Source: Tenrec ecaudatus (taxonomy: Eukaryota > Chordata > Mammalia > Afrosoricida > Tenrecidae). Taken from it: 64,000 bases of DNA. Where the stretch lies: NCBI RefSeq assembly GCF_050624435.1, contig NC_134531.1:251796812-251860811 (forward strand), read 5' to 3'. Each line of letters opens with the position of its first letter. Position 1 is the stretch's first letter. A program made the position numbers and the translations under genes. Under the pieces are notes generated by a model. That model saw only the letters and a program-made list of their open reading frames with translations. It had not been told where the DNA came from and made no database searches. This document shows, one piece after another, positions 31,672 through 41,990 of this stretch.

Positions 31672-31767
31672 AAAGGTAAATTTTCTCATTTATTATAACA
31701 TTCTGAAATTTAAATTTATCCTGTTTCTTTTTTTCTTCCTCACAGGTATTATTAAGTAACTGAGCCC

Positions 31768-31970
31768 TAACCAACACTTCAGCACCATTGCGCTCATGGA
31801 AACCTCATAGGACAGGATAGAGCTGGCCCTGTGAGTTCCTAAGACTGCAAGCGTCCACGCGAGTAGAAAGGCCCAGCTTTCTCTTGCAGACCAACTGGGG
31901 GTTTTGAACTGACCTTGAAGATCGCAGCTCAGTGTGTAACCACTGTGCCAACAGGGCTATTAGCATTATG
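31768..31970 (-). mobile_element. AfroSINE
   Basis: Antisense copy: 'CACCATTGCGCTCATGGAAA', 'AGGACAGGATAGAGCTGGCC', 'CGCGAGTAGAAAGGCCCAG', 'GTTTTGAACTGACCTTGAAG', 'CACTGTGCCAACAGGGC'. Confidence 0.88.
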
Positions 31971-32061
31971 GGACTATGGTCATTCCTTCCCTTAAGGAAC
32001 GTGCTTGAGAAAATAGTATAATAAAAGAATTATTTAAGGGAATAATATCTGATCATGCCAA

Positions 32062-32225
32062 TCGTGTATTGGGCTGCTAACTACAAAGTCAGCACTTTGA
32101 AACCAACAGCTACTCCGCAGAAGGCAGATGGGCCTTTCTACTCTTATAAAGAGGTACTACAGTTCCACCCTGCCCTAGAAAGTCGCCATCACATCAACTC
32201 GATGGCAGTGAGTTTGGGGTTAAGA
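32062..32225 (+). mobile_element. AfroSINE, 5' truncated
   Basis: Sense copy: 'TATTGGGCTGCTAACTACAA', 'AGTCAGCACTTTGAAACC', 'ACAGTTCCACCCTGCCC', 'ACATCAACTCGATGGCAGTG' tail. Confidence 0.8.
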
Positions 32226-32295
32226 TTCAGTTGATTATTAATATCTGCTAAGGAATAATAAAAAGGCAGGTGGGGGCGGGATTAGGACTGGCAGT

Positions 32296-32750
32296 GTGGG
32301 GGGAAATCTGTTTGTTCCTTAGGCATACAGGACAGGACCACCACCTTCCATGGCTCAAGGCTCATGGGAGAATACTGACGGCTTAGCTATGGGAGCTAAC
32401 GAAGCAGCAACTGGCCTGTCTCTGAGATAAAATGGGGCACTTTGCCTCTAGTTCCCTGGCAAGCTGCAGACACGCAGAAGTCTACCAAATTATCAGTTAT
32501 TTCGTGTTCCCAACCTTGTCTGCCCCTCCTGTCTGTGAGCAGCTTGGTTGATGTGTTAGTGCTTCTTTGTATACCCTCAAATAATTGTCAACTGTCCCTT
32601 TGTGGAAACCTGTCACGAGTTTCAGGCTAGGAATGGGAATGTATTTAACCCTGGTGTAAATAAAGTTCTGGGCCCTGGAGTGTCTATGCTGCAGAGTCCC
32701 TCACACTCCAACTGCATCTATCCCCTTTCCTCTTATCTACACATTTTCAC
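32296..32750 (+). mobile_element. Possible solo LTR (endogenous retrovirus)
   Basis: The stretch starts TGT and ends near ACATTTTCA. It has a 'GTATTTAACCCTGG' TATA-like spot near 32640 and 'TAAATAAAGTTCTGGG' (AATAAA) at about 32660, then a CT-rich 'TCCCTCACACTCC' segment, the order of U3, R and U5 in a retroviral LTR. No internal retroviral genes are nearby. Ends and family are uncertain. Confidence 0.3.
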
Positions 32751-32892
32751 AGGGCAGATCGTGCCCTCTCGAGCCCCTTTGATTTGTGAGAAGACATCTG
32801 CACCTGATTAGATCTTACCTGGTAATGAACTTGTTTTTTGCTTTTTGGGTTTTTATTGTTGTTGTTGATGTGAATTTGGGTAGCACTGTCAA

Positions 32893-33001
32893 GGAAGGAG
32901 ACCTGGTGGAGTAGTGGGTTAAGCATTGGGCTCCCAATGGCATAGTCAGGAGCTCGACACCACCAGTCACTCTTCTGGAGAAAAGGGAGGTTTCCTGGTC
33001 C
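32893..33001 (+). mobile_element. AfroSINE, first of two joined
   Basis: Sense head and middle: 'GAGACCTGGTGGAGTAGTGG', 'AAGCATTGGGCTCCCAATGG', 'CTCGACACCACCAGTCAC', then it breaks into a second head-like unit. Confidence 0.75.
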
Positions 33002-33170
33002 TGTAAAATGTAGGACTCCTAATCGCAAGGTCTGCGGTTCAACCCACCAGCTGCTCCTCAGAAGAAAGATGAGGCTGTCAGCTCTGGCCTCAGACATCAG
33101 TCATAGCAGATGTGCTATGAAATGGAACACACTTAATGGCCCTGAGTTAGTCGAAAGTAGCAGCAGAGCT
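33002..33170 (+). mobile_element. AfroSINE, second of two joined
   Basis: Begins inside the head: 'AGGACTCCTAATCGCAAGG', 'GCGGTTCAACCCACCAGC' box B, 'GATGAGGCTGTCAGCTC', with a degraded tail near 'CCCTGAGTTAGTC'. Confidence 0.75.
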
Positions 33171-34194
33171 GCATGGGTGCCAATAGTAGAAGCCTGAACC
33201 AGTACTGTTACGTCGGAATGCAAAAGAGAGGCGTATCTATATGAGATGGATAATTGTTATTCAAAATAAGCAAGTTTGTATCACTGGATTTTTTGGATAA
33301 CTTGCCTTCCCAGATACTGTCAAGGCTTCAAGCGTGAGTGTCTTGAGAGAGTTTCAATTCAGGACTGAGGAGGCCACTGTGGCGAAGGAGGCCAAGTAGC
33401 AAGTCCCTGCTCCTTGAAAGAGCAGTAGCTCCAACCTGTGGTTCATCACCGTGCCCTCCGACCTCGCCAAGAAGAAGGAAGCTGCGAACGCCCCATAGCC
33501 ACCCAGGGAGGGACAAGAAGGACACGGAGATGCTGCGGCAGAACCACAGGCGGCATAGGAGAAAACTGAGGTGCCCAACGTCCCACAGACGTGCTGCATT
33601 TGTGTGAAGGAAATGCAGGACGCTGCTGTCGGAGCTGTCGCTGGCGTTCTGGCCTCTCATCTAACCAAGCTCTCACTCCCCACTCATGGTCAAGTGCTTC
33701 TCAGTGCACGGAACTGGAATCAGACTCAGACAGGTGTGGTGGTCTTACTGGCTTAAGCGGAACTGGAAAGACCATGCCAATCTCTGCTACTGGGAGACAG
33801 GAAGTATCCATCCCTGAACATACTGGCACCTACCATCTGCCTGGGGAGATGCCCCCTAGTGACAAGACCATTACCGTGTGTGGTGGAAGTGGACACTGAG
33901 AGGACCACGCTGGAGAGGGGGCTAAGCGGCCGGCACAGGAGGATGCGGAGTGTGGGACCTGATGGAGCTGCATGAGCGCCCAGGGGAGCTGGACGCCCAC
34001 AGGCAGAGATGTGGGCCTCTCGGATCTTGCACGTGCTCGGCTTCACACCTGCCACGCAGCGCACGAAGCTCAAAGACTTCAGTGGAGGCAGGAGCATGAG
34101 GGTTGTGCTCACCAGAGCCCTCAGTACTCAGCCCTGCAGGCTGCTCCTGGACCAGCCCACCAACCACTGGAACCTCGGTGCTGGTGTGGGATCT

Positions 34195-34280
34195 GAAGAA
34201 CTGAAGACTTTGAAGCATATCCTGGTCCTCGTCTCTCATCCCCAAGATTTTCTGAACGGTGTGTGCACCGGCACCGTTCA
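34195..34280 (+). repeat. ABCF2 domain 1 segment (donor-like copy)
   Basis: Encodes Glu-Glu-Leu-Lys-Thr-Leu-Lys, then a Leu-Val-Ser-His (H-loop) stretch and Gln-Asp-Phe-Leu-Asn-Gly-Val-Cys-Thr, at its normal place after Walker B of ABC domain 1. The same 86 bases recur at 35061-35146 with 74 matches. Confidence 0.9.
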
Positions 34281-35060
34281 CACGCACAGCAAGAAACTGA
34301 AGTATTGTACGTGTACTTCGGATCGGTGCATGAAGACTGGACTGGAGCTAGAGAACTGGATGAAGCACTTTCACTGGGAGCAGGAGCAGATTGCTCACAT
34401 GAAGAACTAGATCGCCAGGTTTGGCCATGACAGTGCCAAGTTGGCCCGGCAGGCCCACAGCAAAGAGAAGACGCTACAGACAGTGATAGTGTCGGGACTG
34501 ACAGAGCAGGTTGTGAGTGACAAGCTACTATTATTTGATTTCACACCACGTGGCAAGATCCCTCCGCCAGTCATTATGGTTCAAAACGAGCGCTTCCGGG
34601 ACAGGAAAGATGGGCCGTGCATCTACTACAACCTAGAGTTTGATATTGACCTCGACACACGAGTGGCTCTGTGGGGCCCAATGGAGCAGAGAAGTCAACA
34701 CTTATAAAGCTGTTAACTGGAGAGCTACTCCCCACAGACAGCATGATCCCGAAACACTCTCTGTCAAGTTGGCATCAACGTGTACAAGAGCAGCTGGATT
34801 TGGACCTCTCTCCTTTGGAGTGCAGGATGAAATGCCACCAGGAAATCAAGGAGAAGGAAGAAATGAGGAAGCTCATGGGACAATATGGTCCCTTTGGGAA
34901 ACAGCAGGAGAACCCAATCCAAAACCTACCTGGTGGGCAGAACGCTGTGGGGGCTTGGCCTGGCTGGCCTGGCAGAACCCTTGCTCTTCCTGGATAAGCC
35001 CGCCAAAAATCTGGACATTGAGACCATCATGTGCTGGCTGACACCACTGTGTGATTGTAA

Positions 35061-35146
35061 GAAGAGCTCAAGACTTTGAAGGCGAACCTTGTCCTCATCT
35101 CTCATTCCCAAGATTTTCTGAATGGTGTGTGCACCAGCACCGTTCG
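35061..35146 (+). repeat. Same segment found inside ABC domain 2
   Basis: Lies between the degraded 'LDIETI' (Walker B flank) and '[12 protein letters not shown]' of domain 2, where the parent gene has its own, different sequence. It differs from 34195-34280 at 12 of 86 positions, so the copying event is not recent unless both copies evolved fast. Confidence 0.85.
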
Positions 35147-35960
35147 CATGCTGGTCAGCCCTGATTTCAGACTCATTCAGCAGGTGGCAGAGGAAATTTG
35201 GATCTGTGAGAAGAAGACCATCATGAAGTGGCCTGGAGAAAGCCTAGCCTACACGGAGCACCTCAAGTCCAAGCCGGTGGGCAAGGAGCCACAGCTCACC
35301 AAGATGACCCACATCTTGGGGCAGGAGTTGCACTGGGGAAATAGCACCCTGACCAGCCGCTCCGGATGGGAGCCGAGGGCTACACCCCTGCATTGCTGCG
35401 ACACTGTTCCCCGGCCTCTCCCGCCCTGCAGCCGGCCTTAGCTGCACGCTTGTGCACAACTGGGCGGTACACATCTGTTTCCTGTCCTCTTCCCGATTGC
35501 CTTTGTCTGTGTCTGGACTCAGCTGACTCTTCCCTTTCCAGCCCTGTCTCCTTACCTTACCTGGATGGTGATGTAGCCTGAGGCACCTCAGGGTTAGCCC
35601 AGGGGCCCAAGCTCTGGATGTGAAAGAGCTTAGGATCCTCATTATCTGTGGTTGGCTGATGCTGGTGGAAAGCCCCTGGCTCTACTACCCAAGTTCTGCT
35701 TCTTGTGTAGAGCTCTAGACCTGGTTCTTGTTGTTTTAATTTCTAGTCCATTTTATTATAGCTTTAAAATTCTCTTCAGAGCCAAAAAAATATACCAACA
35801 AAACCTGCTTGTTGACCTCAGCTGAGAGGACTCATTCTCAGTCTTTTTCCCCTCTGGTTGGCCGCTGGTTTATCTCAGGTTTTAAGTAATTATTTCACTG
35901 TAATTTCCAAGCCTGTGTGACACCTACAAACTGTTCAGTAAAGAAAGAAGAATCCATGTT

Positions 35961-36734
35961 AAAAATAAAAAAAGAAATAAAAGAAATTCTATTTAGGAAG
36001 TGGGGACGGGGAGATATGAGTTTTGCTCGGGACATACTGAATAACCACATCAAATGAATGATTCATTAAATTGTCTGAAAATATATAAGGATGTCTAAAA
36101 TAAAGGTCATGGGTATTTGTTAAAGTTTCATTTCCCTATGTCTTATCTTAGCATAAAAACAAGTTTCTAGAAAATCTATTATTTTTCTTTGCTAGAATTT
36201 TTTTACAATATCAAATAAAACATTAACCACATAACAAGGTCCCATTATAAAATGACACGAGAAGTAGCCAAATAATCATAATAATTGCAAGACACTGGGA
36301 TAGATGGTTGGGGAACAATGATGAATCAAGATTTTGTCAACACTGATGGAGACATCTTACAAATGGGAGCATTTCTTATAGGAATAGTTTAAATAGCAGA
36401 GCAAACAAGGCTAACCGCGAGCCATTTGCAATGCAGGTGTAATACAGGCAGCTCCATTAACCTGGAACTAGCAAGTTGCCAGATAACTCTCATTACAAGG
36501 ATGTTAGGATGACATGGAAACTGTCAACAGTCTGTCATGATCAACATAAATAGTTTTACTAAGGAATTAATTTCAAGGAAAGATATAATTTATGAGAGCA
36601 AGATAGACAACCTTAATGACTGAAGTCCCAATTCGAAAAGTTATCTAAATGAAGAGAAGCACACTTGTAATTTCTCTGGACATCTACAGTGTACAGATCC
36701 TGCAGAACTGCCGCTCCCTCCAGCACACATGGAA
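35961..36734. other. Unique DNA, no gene seen
   Basis: A/T-rich sequence after the retrocopy. No repeat recognised. Confidence 0.35.
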
Positions 36735-36830
36735 TTCACCTTGCAGGAGATTCTGACTCATGGACCCAATGTGTGACTGGGTAGAACTGCTGCACAGGGT
36801 TTCTTTGCTGTCATCTTTACGGCGAGGAGA
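36735..36830 (-). mobile_element. AfroSINE fragment
   Basis: Antisense tail and middle: 'ATTCTGACTCATGGACCCAA', 'GGGTAGAACTGCTGCACAGG', 'GTCATCTTTACGGCGAGG'. It meets a sense SINE at 36831. Confidence 0.75.
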
Positions 36831-36990
36831 GCTGACGTTGTAGTGTGTCATGTGCTGGGCTGCTCCCTATAGAGGATTTCTACTCCCATAAGGAGTTACA
36901 GTCTCAGAAACCCACAGCGGCAGCTCTACGCTCTTCTGTGATTCCAATGAGTCAGAATTGACTCAATAGCAGTGGGTTTGGTTGTGGTGT
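36831..36990 (+). mobile_element. AfroSINE, head-deleted
   Basis: Sense: 'GTGTCATGTGCTGGGCTGC', 'GGATTTCTACTCCCATAAGG', 'GTCTCAGAAACCCACAGCGG', 'AATGAGTCAGAATTGACTC', 'AATAGCAGTGGGTTTGG'. Confidence 0.85.
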
Positions 36991-37009
36991 AATCCAGGTG
37001 AGAGCAGAT

Positions 37010-37095
37010 TGACAAGCCATTTCTTCCTAGGTGCAACTGGGTAGATTCAAACCATTAACCTTTAAGTGAAATGGTGCCACTCAGGGGCCTTTGGT
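37010..37095 (-). mobile_element. AfroSINE fragment
   Basis: Antisense head: 'AGGTGCAACTGGGTAGATTC', 'AAACCATTAACCTTTAAGTG', 'TGGTGCCACTCAGGGGCC'. Confidence 0.65.
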
Positions 37096-37334
37096 AGAAT
37101 GTAATGAGTTCTAAAGGATATGGTTCACTTGAATACAATTATGTGTTCTGGAATTCCCATTTTTTGCAATGTTATCCATAATTTGTTTCGATGCACACAG
37201 TTAAAAGTCATACATTGACGAAGAAATGGAAGTGTCGGATAAATTAAGCTACTTCCCACTTCTGTGATGCTTAGCAACCTAACTTCTGGCATTTATTTAC
37301 TGGTCTCAAAAAGTTACTACTGAGGGAAGAGAAA

Positions 37335-37475
37335 AGGAGTTGCTGATACTAACGGGTCAAATAGAAAGTAAATGTTTAGAAAATAATGATGGCAACATAT
37401 GTACAAATGTATTTGATACAATTGATGTGTGGAATGTTATAAGAGCTATAAGAACCCCCAATAAAATGATTTTTT
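37335..37475 (+). mobile_element. L1 3' end, short copy
   Basis: Sense terminal 140 bases: 'GGAGTTGCTGATACTAACGG', 'GTCAAATAGAAAGTAAATG', 'ATGATGGCAACATATGTAC', 'GATACAATTGATGTGTGG', 'CCCCCAATAAAATGATTTTT'. The subfamily has 'AATAGAAAGTAAATGTTTAGA', like 459-575. Confidence 0.88.
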
Positions 37476-37744
37476 AATTTGATAAAAGTGATGACTATGT
37501 CCACAGTACCTTTACACTTGGCTTCTTTCTTCCTGAAGTGATGATATTTACTGAACTAATCCAAACTGTGTTTCTTGTTTGCCCTTATTTTGGCCTTTGT
37601 GTAACTGAGCTAAAAATAAAACATGCCTCAGATTCTGAAACATTTTTGTTCAGTTTTATAGGTCATTTAGCCTGTATAAAATGTAATCTGTTGCCTGATT
37701 AAATTAAACTTAATTTAATATTATTTGTTTGTTGAATGCCACAA

Positions 37745-37915
37745 ATGGCTAGGCACTTGGCTATTAACTGAGAGCCTGGTGACTCAGCTCATGCAGAGGC
37801 CCTTCAGAGGAATGGTGCGGTGGCAGACCATGACAGATCACAGTCTTTGAAACCCTGGGGCACAGTACACTGAGACACACACGCGGTCTCACTAAGTGAG
37901 AGTTGACTAAACACT
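37745..37915 (+). mobile_element. AfroSINE, diverged
   Basis: Sense copy with scrambled head: 'TAGGCACTTGGCTATTAACTG', 'GAGCCTGGTGACTCAGC', 'GATCACAGTCTTTGAAACCC', 'GGTCTCACTAAGTGAGAGTTG' near the tail. Confidence 0.65.
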
Positions 37916-37943
37916 GAATGGTTATTTTTTTAATATGTATGAA

Positions 37944-38028
37944 GGAGCTTCAGAAAATATGAGGAAATGGAACCAAAAAGTAATGGAATTTTTCACGAAT
38001 ATTTTGACGCCCCCTCATACTTAACTCT
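37944..38028. mobile_element. Mariner-like MITE with inverted repeats
   Basis: About 85 bases with terminal inverted repeats: 'TGAAGGAGCTTCAGAAAATA' at the left, and a right end that reads 'GAGGGGGCGTCAAAATATTC' in reverse complement. Flanked by TA on both sides. The size and layout are like other short mariner derivatives. It resembles the copy at 49938-50026. Confidence 0.6.
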
Positions 38029-38302
38029 GTATGAGGTATCATGTATCATATCATTAGTTATCAGATCATGTTGATATTAATAGCAACACAATTTTAATGG
38101 ATATAATGCATCTAAATCATGTGTACAAGAACAAATCATAAGAGCATGAGAATACTTATTAACTTTTCTGTAAGTCATTCTATTCCATTACTTCTGAATC
38201 GGGACTACTTAAGCCTAGAATTGATCAACATCCCATGTGTCACATCTGTGAAAAGAGGTTTGCTAAATAAATGACCATTAATAAGAATCTAATAGGGAAG
38301 AA

Positions 38303-38482
38303 CATGGAACCCTGGTGGTGCAGTGATTACACATTGGGCTGTGACCCAAATGGTTGGCAGTTCAAAACCACCAGCAGCAGTTCCTTGGGAGAATGACTGG
38401 GATTTCTACTCCTGTAAGCAGTCACAGTCTCAGAAACCCAGAGGGGATCACTCTAAGTTAGCATTGACTGGACAGCAGAGAG
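38303..38482 (+). mobile_element. AfroSINE, full length
   Basis: Sense: 'CATGGAACCCTGGTGGTGCAG', 'GGTTGGCAGTTCAAAACCACC', 'TTTCTACTCCTGTAAGCAG', 'CACAGTCTCAGAAACCCAG', tail near 'TTAGCATTGACTGGACAGC'. Confidence 0.92.
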
Positions 38483-38887
38483 AATATAGAAAAAACAGCC
38501 TCTTGAGAAAATTGTCTTTAAGTAAGTACCTGGTAATCTCATTCAGAAAAATGCTAACCAGTTAAAAACATTAGATTCATTGATGTATCAAAGAAATTGT
38601 GTTTCTATTTTTAGCCTCGTATTGAATCCTCATAAAAGAACAGCACTGTATTCCCTTCAAACTAGTTTAAAACATTCTTCATAACTCTCTTCTTGGCTCT
38701 TCTCCCCTCTGAGACTCTCTCTACTTACCAATAGTACAAACCAATGAGATTTTACCATATTTACTTAACAAGTCCCTAATATTATGTGAAGTGCTCCTAT
38801 TTATTTAACAATGACATTGAGAATGGCTTATTACCCCAAGAGGCTGTGGAGTCATGCTAGGAATACTGAAAACAATGTGTTAATGAA

Positions 38888-39083
38888 AGCCAATGCCATA
38901 GAATTGGTACTGACTCACAGTGGTCCCAAAGGAAAGGTGTAACGGCCTCTGTGCCATTCTGAGAAGTAGCTCTTTACAAACAGAAAGCCTCTTCTTTCTC
39001 TCCAGGAGTGATTGGCAGTTTCAAACTGTTGACCTTGCAGTTAGCAGTCCAACGTGTAACCATTATGCCACCAGGGCTCCTGT
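38888..39083 (-). mobile_element. AfroSINE
   Basis: Antisense: 'CCAATGCCATAGAATTGGTAC', 'TGACTCACAGTGGTCCCAAA', 'CTTTACAAACAGAAAGCC', 'GGCAGTTTCAAACTGTTGACC', 'TATGCCACCAGGGCTCC'. Confidence 0.92.
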
Positions 39084-39394
39084 AGTGGATGAAATTTACA
39101 GAAAGATAATCTTCATTTATTATGTTATTAGATGCATTTTCTCATTGTCAAACCCATCTAAAAATCAGAATCAACAGTACCAATGAGGTTCTAGCTCATA
39201 AGCACTGGGTGGGGATGTTGTAGAAAATTCAAACATCAGAAGAAGCCAAGAATATGTAATGTTTATGAGGAGGATGGGAATTTGGAGAGTAGAAAAATGA
39301 CAAGGAGGTAGAGGGAACAGGAGCAGTTTTATAATTCTAATTAGTAAGTAACTCATCTAGGAGCACCATAGGGAAATGGCCATCTACTTAAGAT

Positions 39395-39930
39395 TGCAGC
39401 CAGAGTGGGATAAGAGGAAAGTAAAGAGAAATAGAGGAAAGAACTAGGAAGCAAAGGGCATTTATAGAGGTCTAAATACAGGCATGTACATATTTAACTA
39501 TTTTTATATATGATGATGGATAAATAGACTTATGTGCCTATATTTATAGATTTAGTATTAAGGTAGCAGATGGAAATTGGGCCTCCACTCAAGTACCCCC
39601 TCAATGAAAGAACACTTTGCTCTACTAAACTGGCATTCCATGATGCTCACCTTCCCAACAGTATTGCTGAAGACAAATGGGTACGTAAGCAAATGTGGTG
39701 AAGAAAGATGATGGTGCCCGGCTATCAAAAGGTATAGCGTCTGTGGTCTTAAAGGCTTGAAAGTAAACAAGCAGTCATCTAGATGAGAAGCAACAAAGCT
39801 CACCCATGCCTGTGTGATTGCGAGGTGTTGAAGGGACCGGGTATCAGGCATCAAAGAACAAAAAAATCATATCATTGTTAATGAGAGTAAGTGCAGATTG
39901 GGGACCCAAAGCCCATCTGTAGGCAACTGG
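39395..39930 (+). mobile_element. L1 3' UTR, cut at its 3' side
   Basis: Sense fragment from 'GAGTGGGATAAGAGGAAAG' to 'CCATCTGTAGGCAACTGG'. It lacks the last 700 or so bases, so it was broken by a later deletion or rearrangement rather than by ordinary 5' truncation. Confidence 0.85.
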
Positions 39931-39984
39931 CAACTCACATATACACACATGCTTTGGATGTACAAATATAAATGGACATCATTG

Positions 39985-40115
39985 CTATGAAATCTCAGGC
40001 AAGTGGCTTAAGCACTTACAGTCTCCGTTTCCCCACCTGCAAAATGGACATGGCGATAATGGCATCTTCTTCCTAGTGTAGTGTTTACAAAAGAAGGTGT
40101 ATTGGGCACGGATCC
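39985..40115 (+). mobile_element. MIR SINE
   Basis: Sense MIR core: 'GGCAAGTGGCTTAAGCACTT', 'CAGTCTCCGTTTCCCCACCT', 'GCAAAATGGACATGGCGATAA'. This is the familiar 'TCTGTGCCTCAGTTTCCTCATCTGTAAAATGGG' pattern in diverged form. Confidence 0.75.
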
Positions 40116-41727
40116 TGGAAAAAAGCACCGTGAAACACTAGCACATTGTCTGCCTCAGATCAGATCGCCCATCCATAATGTTCATTATTAAATTTTCTAG
40201 GTTAATAAAAAAAACACCTGCCGTACCTGGGCTTCCCCAGGAGGCCATTGATTTTTAAACGTCTGCTTTTCATTTGAGAATTCCAATAATGAAACCACAG
40301 CTTCGTGTGGGACTGTCTTACTGAACTCTTTCCACTGCAAGATAAATTATTCACATGATGCGATGCTCTGTATAGCTATTAAGGGATGCCTCACTCCTCT
40401 AGACTCAGCTGGTGATTGATCAGTTTTGAAAAGATTTATTCCTTTTCTCAAAAGCAGATTCCTATTTTCTTCCGCACAATTCTATGTGGCACTAAATCAA
40501 AAACAGAATTTCCATCAACTATAAAATGCTTGCCTTCCTATACAGTCAGTAAAGAAAACCGGACAACACCGGTGTAGATTCCAAGACCTATGTAAGTCCA
40601 AAAGATATTAAGGAACATGAAAAATATTTTAAAAACCCACTCTATCAAATGTCCTTCATTGTACAGATGTGTTTTGAATTTCCTTTTGCTTTTTTTCTGT
40701 GCAGTGGAGTGGAAAATGTTTGAATTGTGGATATCAAAGTAACTCGCCTCAATCACTATAATAAGAAGGATGCATGAAAGGTCAAGACTTTGCTCCTAGG
40801 CAAGTGTGAACGCTATTGGTGTCAACTAATTCGGTCCATCTCATGAGCTATAAAGGATACTTTATAGTCAAGCTGATGTGTTTTCTTTCTAGGGGTTTGA
40901 CTTACATTGGATGTAACTAGGAACCTCCTCTAACGATTTAATAAAATGCAAAGAGAGAGAAGACCAAATGTTTCCTGTGTGCCTCCCCCCACCCCCTTAC
41001 ATAGCTCCTGGTCCCCTGTTCCCTTTGGCTGGACTTATTTACCCAAATTCCCAAAGTCCAAATGATCCAGAGACATTTCCTATGAGATTTTGTCTTGACT
41101 CATCACTGGATGTGATTCAGACCCAAGGGTCCAACACAGGCTGGGCGTGTAGCTACACACTTCAGTAAATGAGCATTTCTAACGAGAAAACCTTGTGGCT
41201 GCAAACCTTCCGTTATAACTGCAGCTCTCACTCTGAGCCAGCAAGGCACAAGTGTTCTCATTCATCCCGTGGAAAATCAGCCCTGAGTGTTTGCAAGATG
41301 AGCAGAATGGGCTGCACTTTTATAGAAATGATTCACATACTTCTGTCATCTTGAGCATGCATGTTACTCATCTGACTTTTTTGGAGCTAGTTGTCCCAAA
41401 TTAGCTAATTCATCAAGATGGATACATCTAGAGCAGATTTTTTTAAGAGAGATTCTTCTTTCTAAAAAATAGTTTAACTGAGATGTAATCATCACACAAT
41501 TCAATAGTGCAATCACATTAAGAAGAATTGTGACAAAGAGTTTCTTATTTCAGCTATGGTACCTTACTAATTTGAACACGTTGGTCGGTGATGTCACCAC
41601 AATGCAAACGTGCACTTTTGCTTGGCATGCAGAACATGTGGTTCATTCATTTCCTTCGATATTTTATAATGGAAGACATAATCACACTACAAAGTTATAG
41701 TATGTGAAGGTTTACAGTGAATAAAAA
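40116..41727. other. Unique DNA, no gene seen
   Basis: No transposon recognised. Short ORFs (40538-40756 -, 40968-41168 +) are unassigned. 40970-41350 is somewhat GC-richer and free of repeats. Confidence 0.35.
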
Positions 41728-41895
41728 ACTCTCACTGCCACCGTGTCAGTTCTGACTCAGAGTGGAGTCGAACCGCCCCTGTGGGTTTCAGAGACTTAAC
41801 CCTTTACAGGAATAGAAAGCCTCCTCTTTCTCCTGCCTCCAGCTGGTGGTTTCACACCTTTCTGTTTGCAGCCTCTATCCCACTAGGACTCCTAT
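41728..41895 (-). mobile_element. AfroSINE
   Basis: Antisense: 'CTCACTGCCACCGTGTCAG', 'AGTGGAGTCGAACCGCCCC', 'CTTTACAGGAATAGAAAGCC', 'CAGCTGGTGGTTTCACACC', 'CACTAGGACTCCT'. Confidence 0.88.
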
Positions 41896-41947
41896 TGATA
41901 GTGCGGACTGATGCAAATTTGAAGTTACCAACAGTCTTTGAAAGAGG

Positions 41948-41990
41948 AAATAAGTTGTATGAACCCCTAATAAAACGATTTTTTAAAAAG
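41948..41990 (+). mobile_element. L1 3' terminus only
   Basis: Last 40 bases, 'AAGTTGTATGAACCCCTAATAAAACGATTTTT' in pieces, with an A-rich tail. An extremely truncated insertion. Confidence 0.75.

Larger units (their letters stand above)
33320..35960 (+). pseudogene. ABCF2: ABCF2 processed pseudogene
   Basis: Intronless copy of the mRNA for ABCF2, an ABC-F family ATPase with two tandem ABC domains and no membrane segments. 33320-33450 resembles the 5' UTR. The start codon at 33451 is now GTG, followed by codons for Pro-Ser-Asp-Leu-Ala-Lys-Lys-Lys. ABC domain 1 keeps 'PIS..GRQEVSIPEH' near 33780, the signature-like '[10 protein letters not shown]' at 34078-34107 and the Walker B-like 'LLLDQPTNH' near 34142. 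ABC domain 2 keeps a Walker A with Gly to Glu ('GPNGAEKST', 34674-34700) and '[13 protein letters not shown]' near 35162-35200. The coding match ends near 35315, and a 3' UTR follows to 'CAGTAAAGAAAGAAG' and an A-rich end at 35960. A large gap follows the Met-Pro-Pro-Ser-Asp-Lys segment (33850-33980). A TAG at 34408 and several frameshifts (for example 34670) disable it. No introns means retroposition by L1. 35061-35146 duplicates part of domain 1. Confidence 0.93.

Noticed and set aside
33302-35642. Many overlapping ORFs on the minus strand across the ABCF2 copy
   Set aside because: They are shadows of the plus-strand ABCF2 sequence. The conserved protein matches are all on the plus strand.
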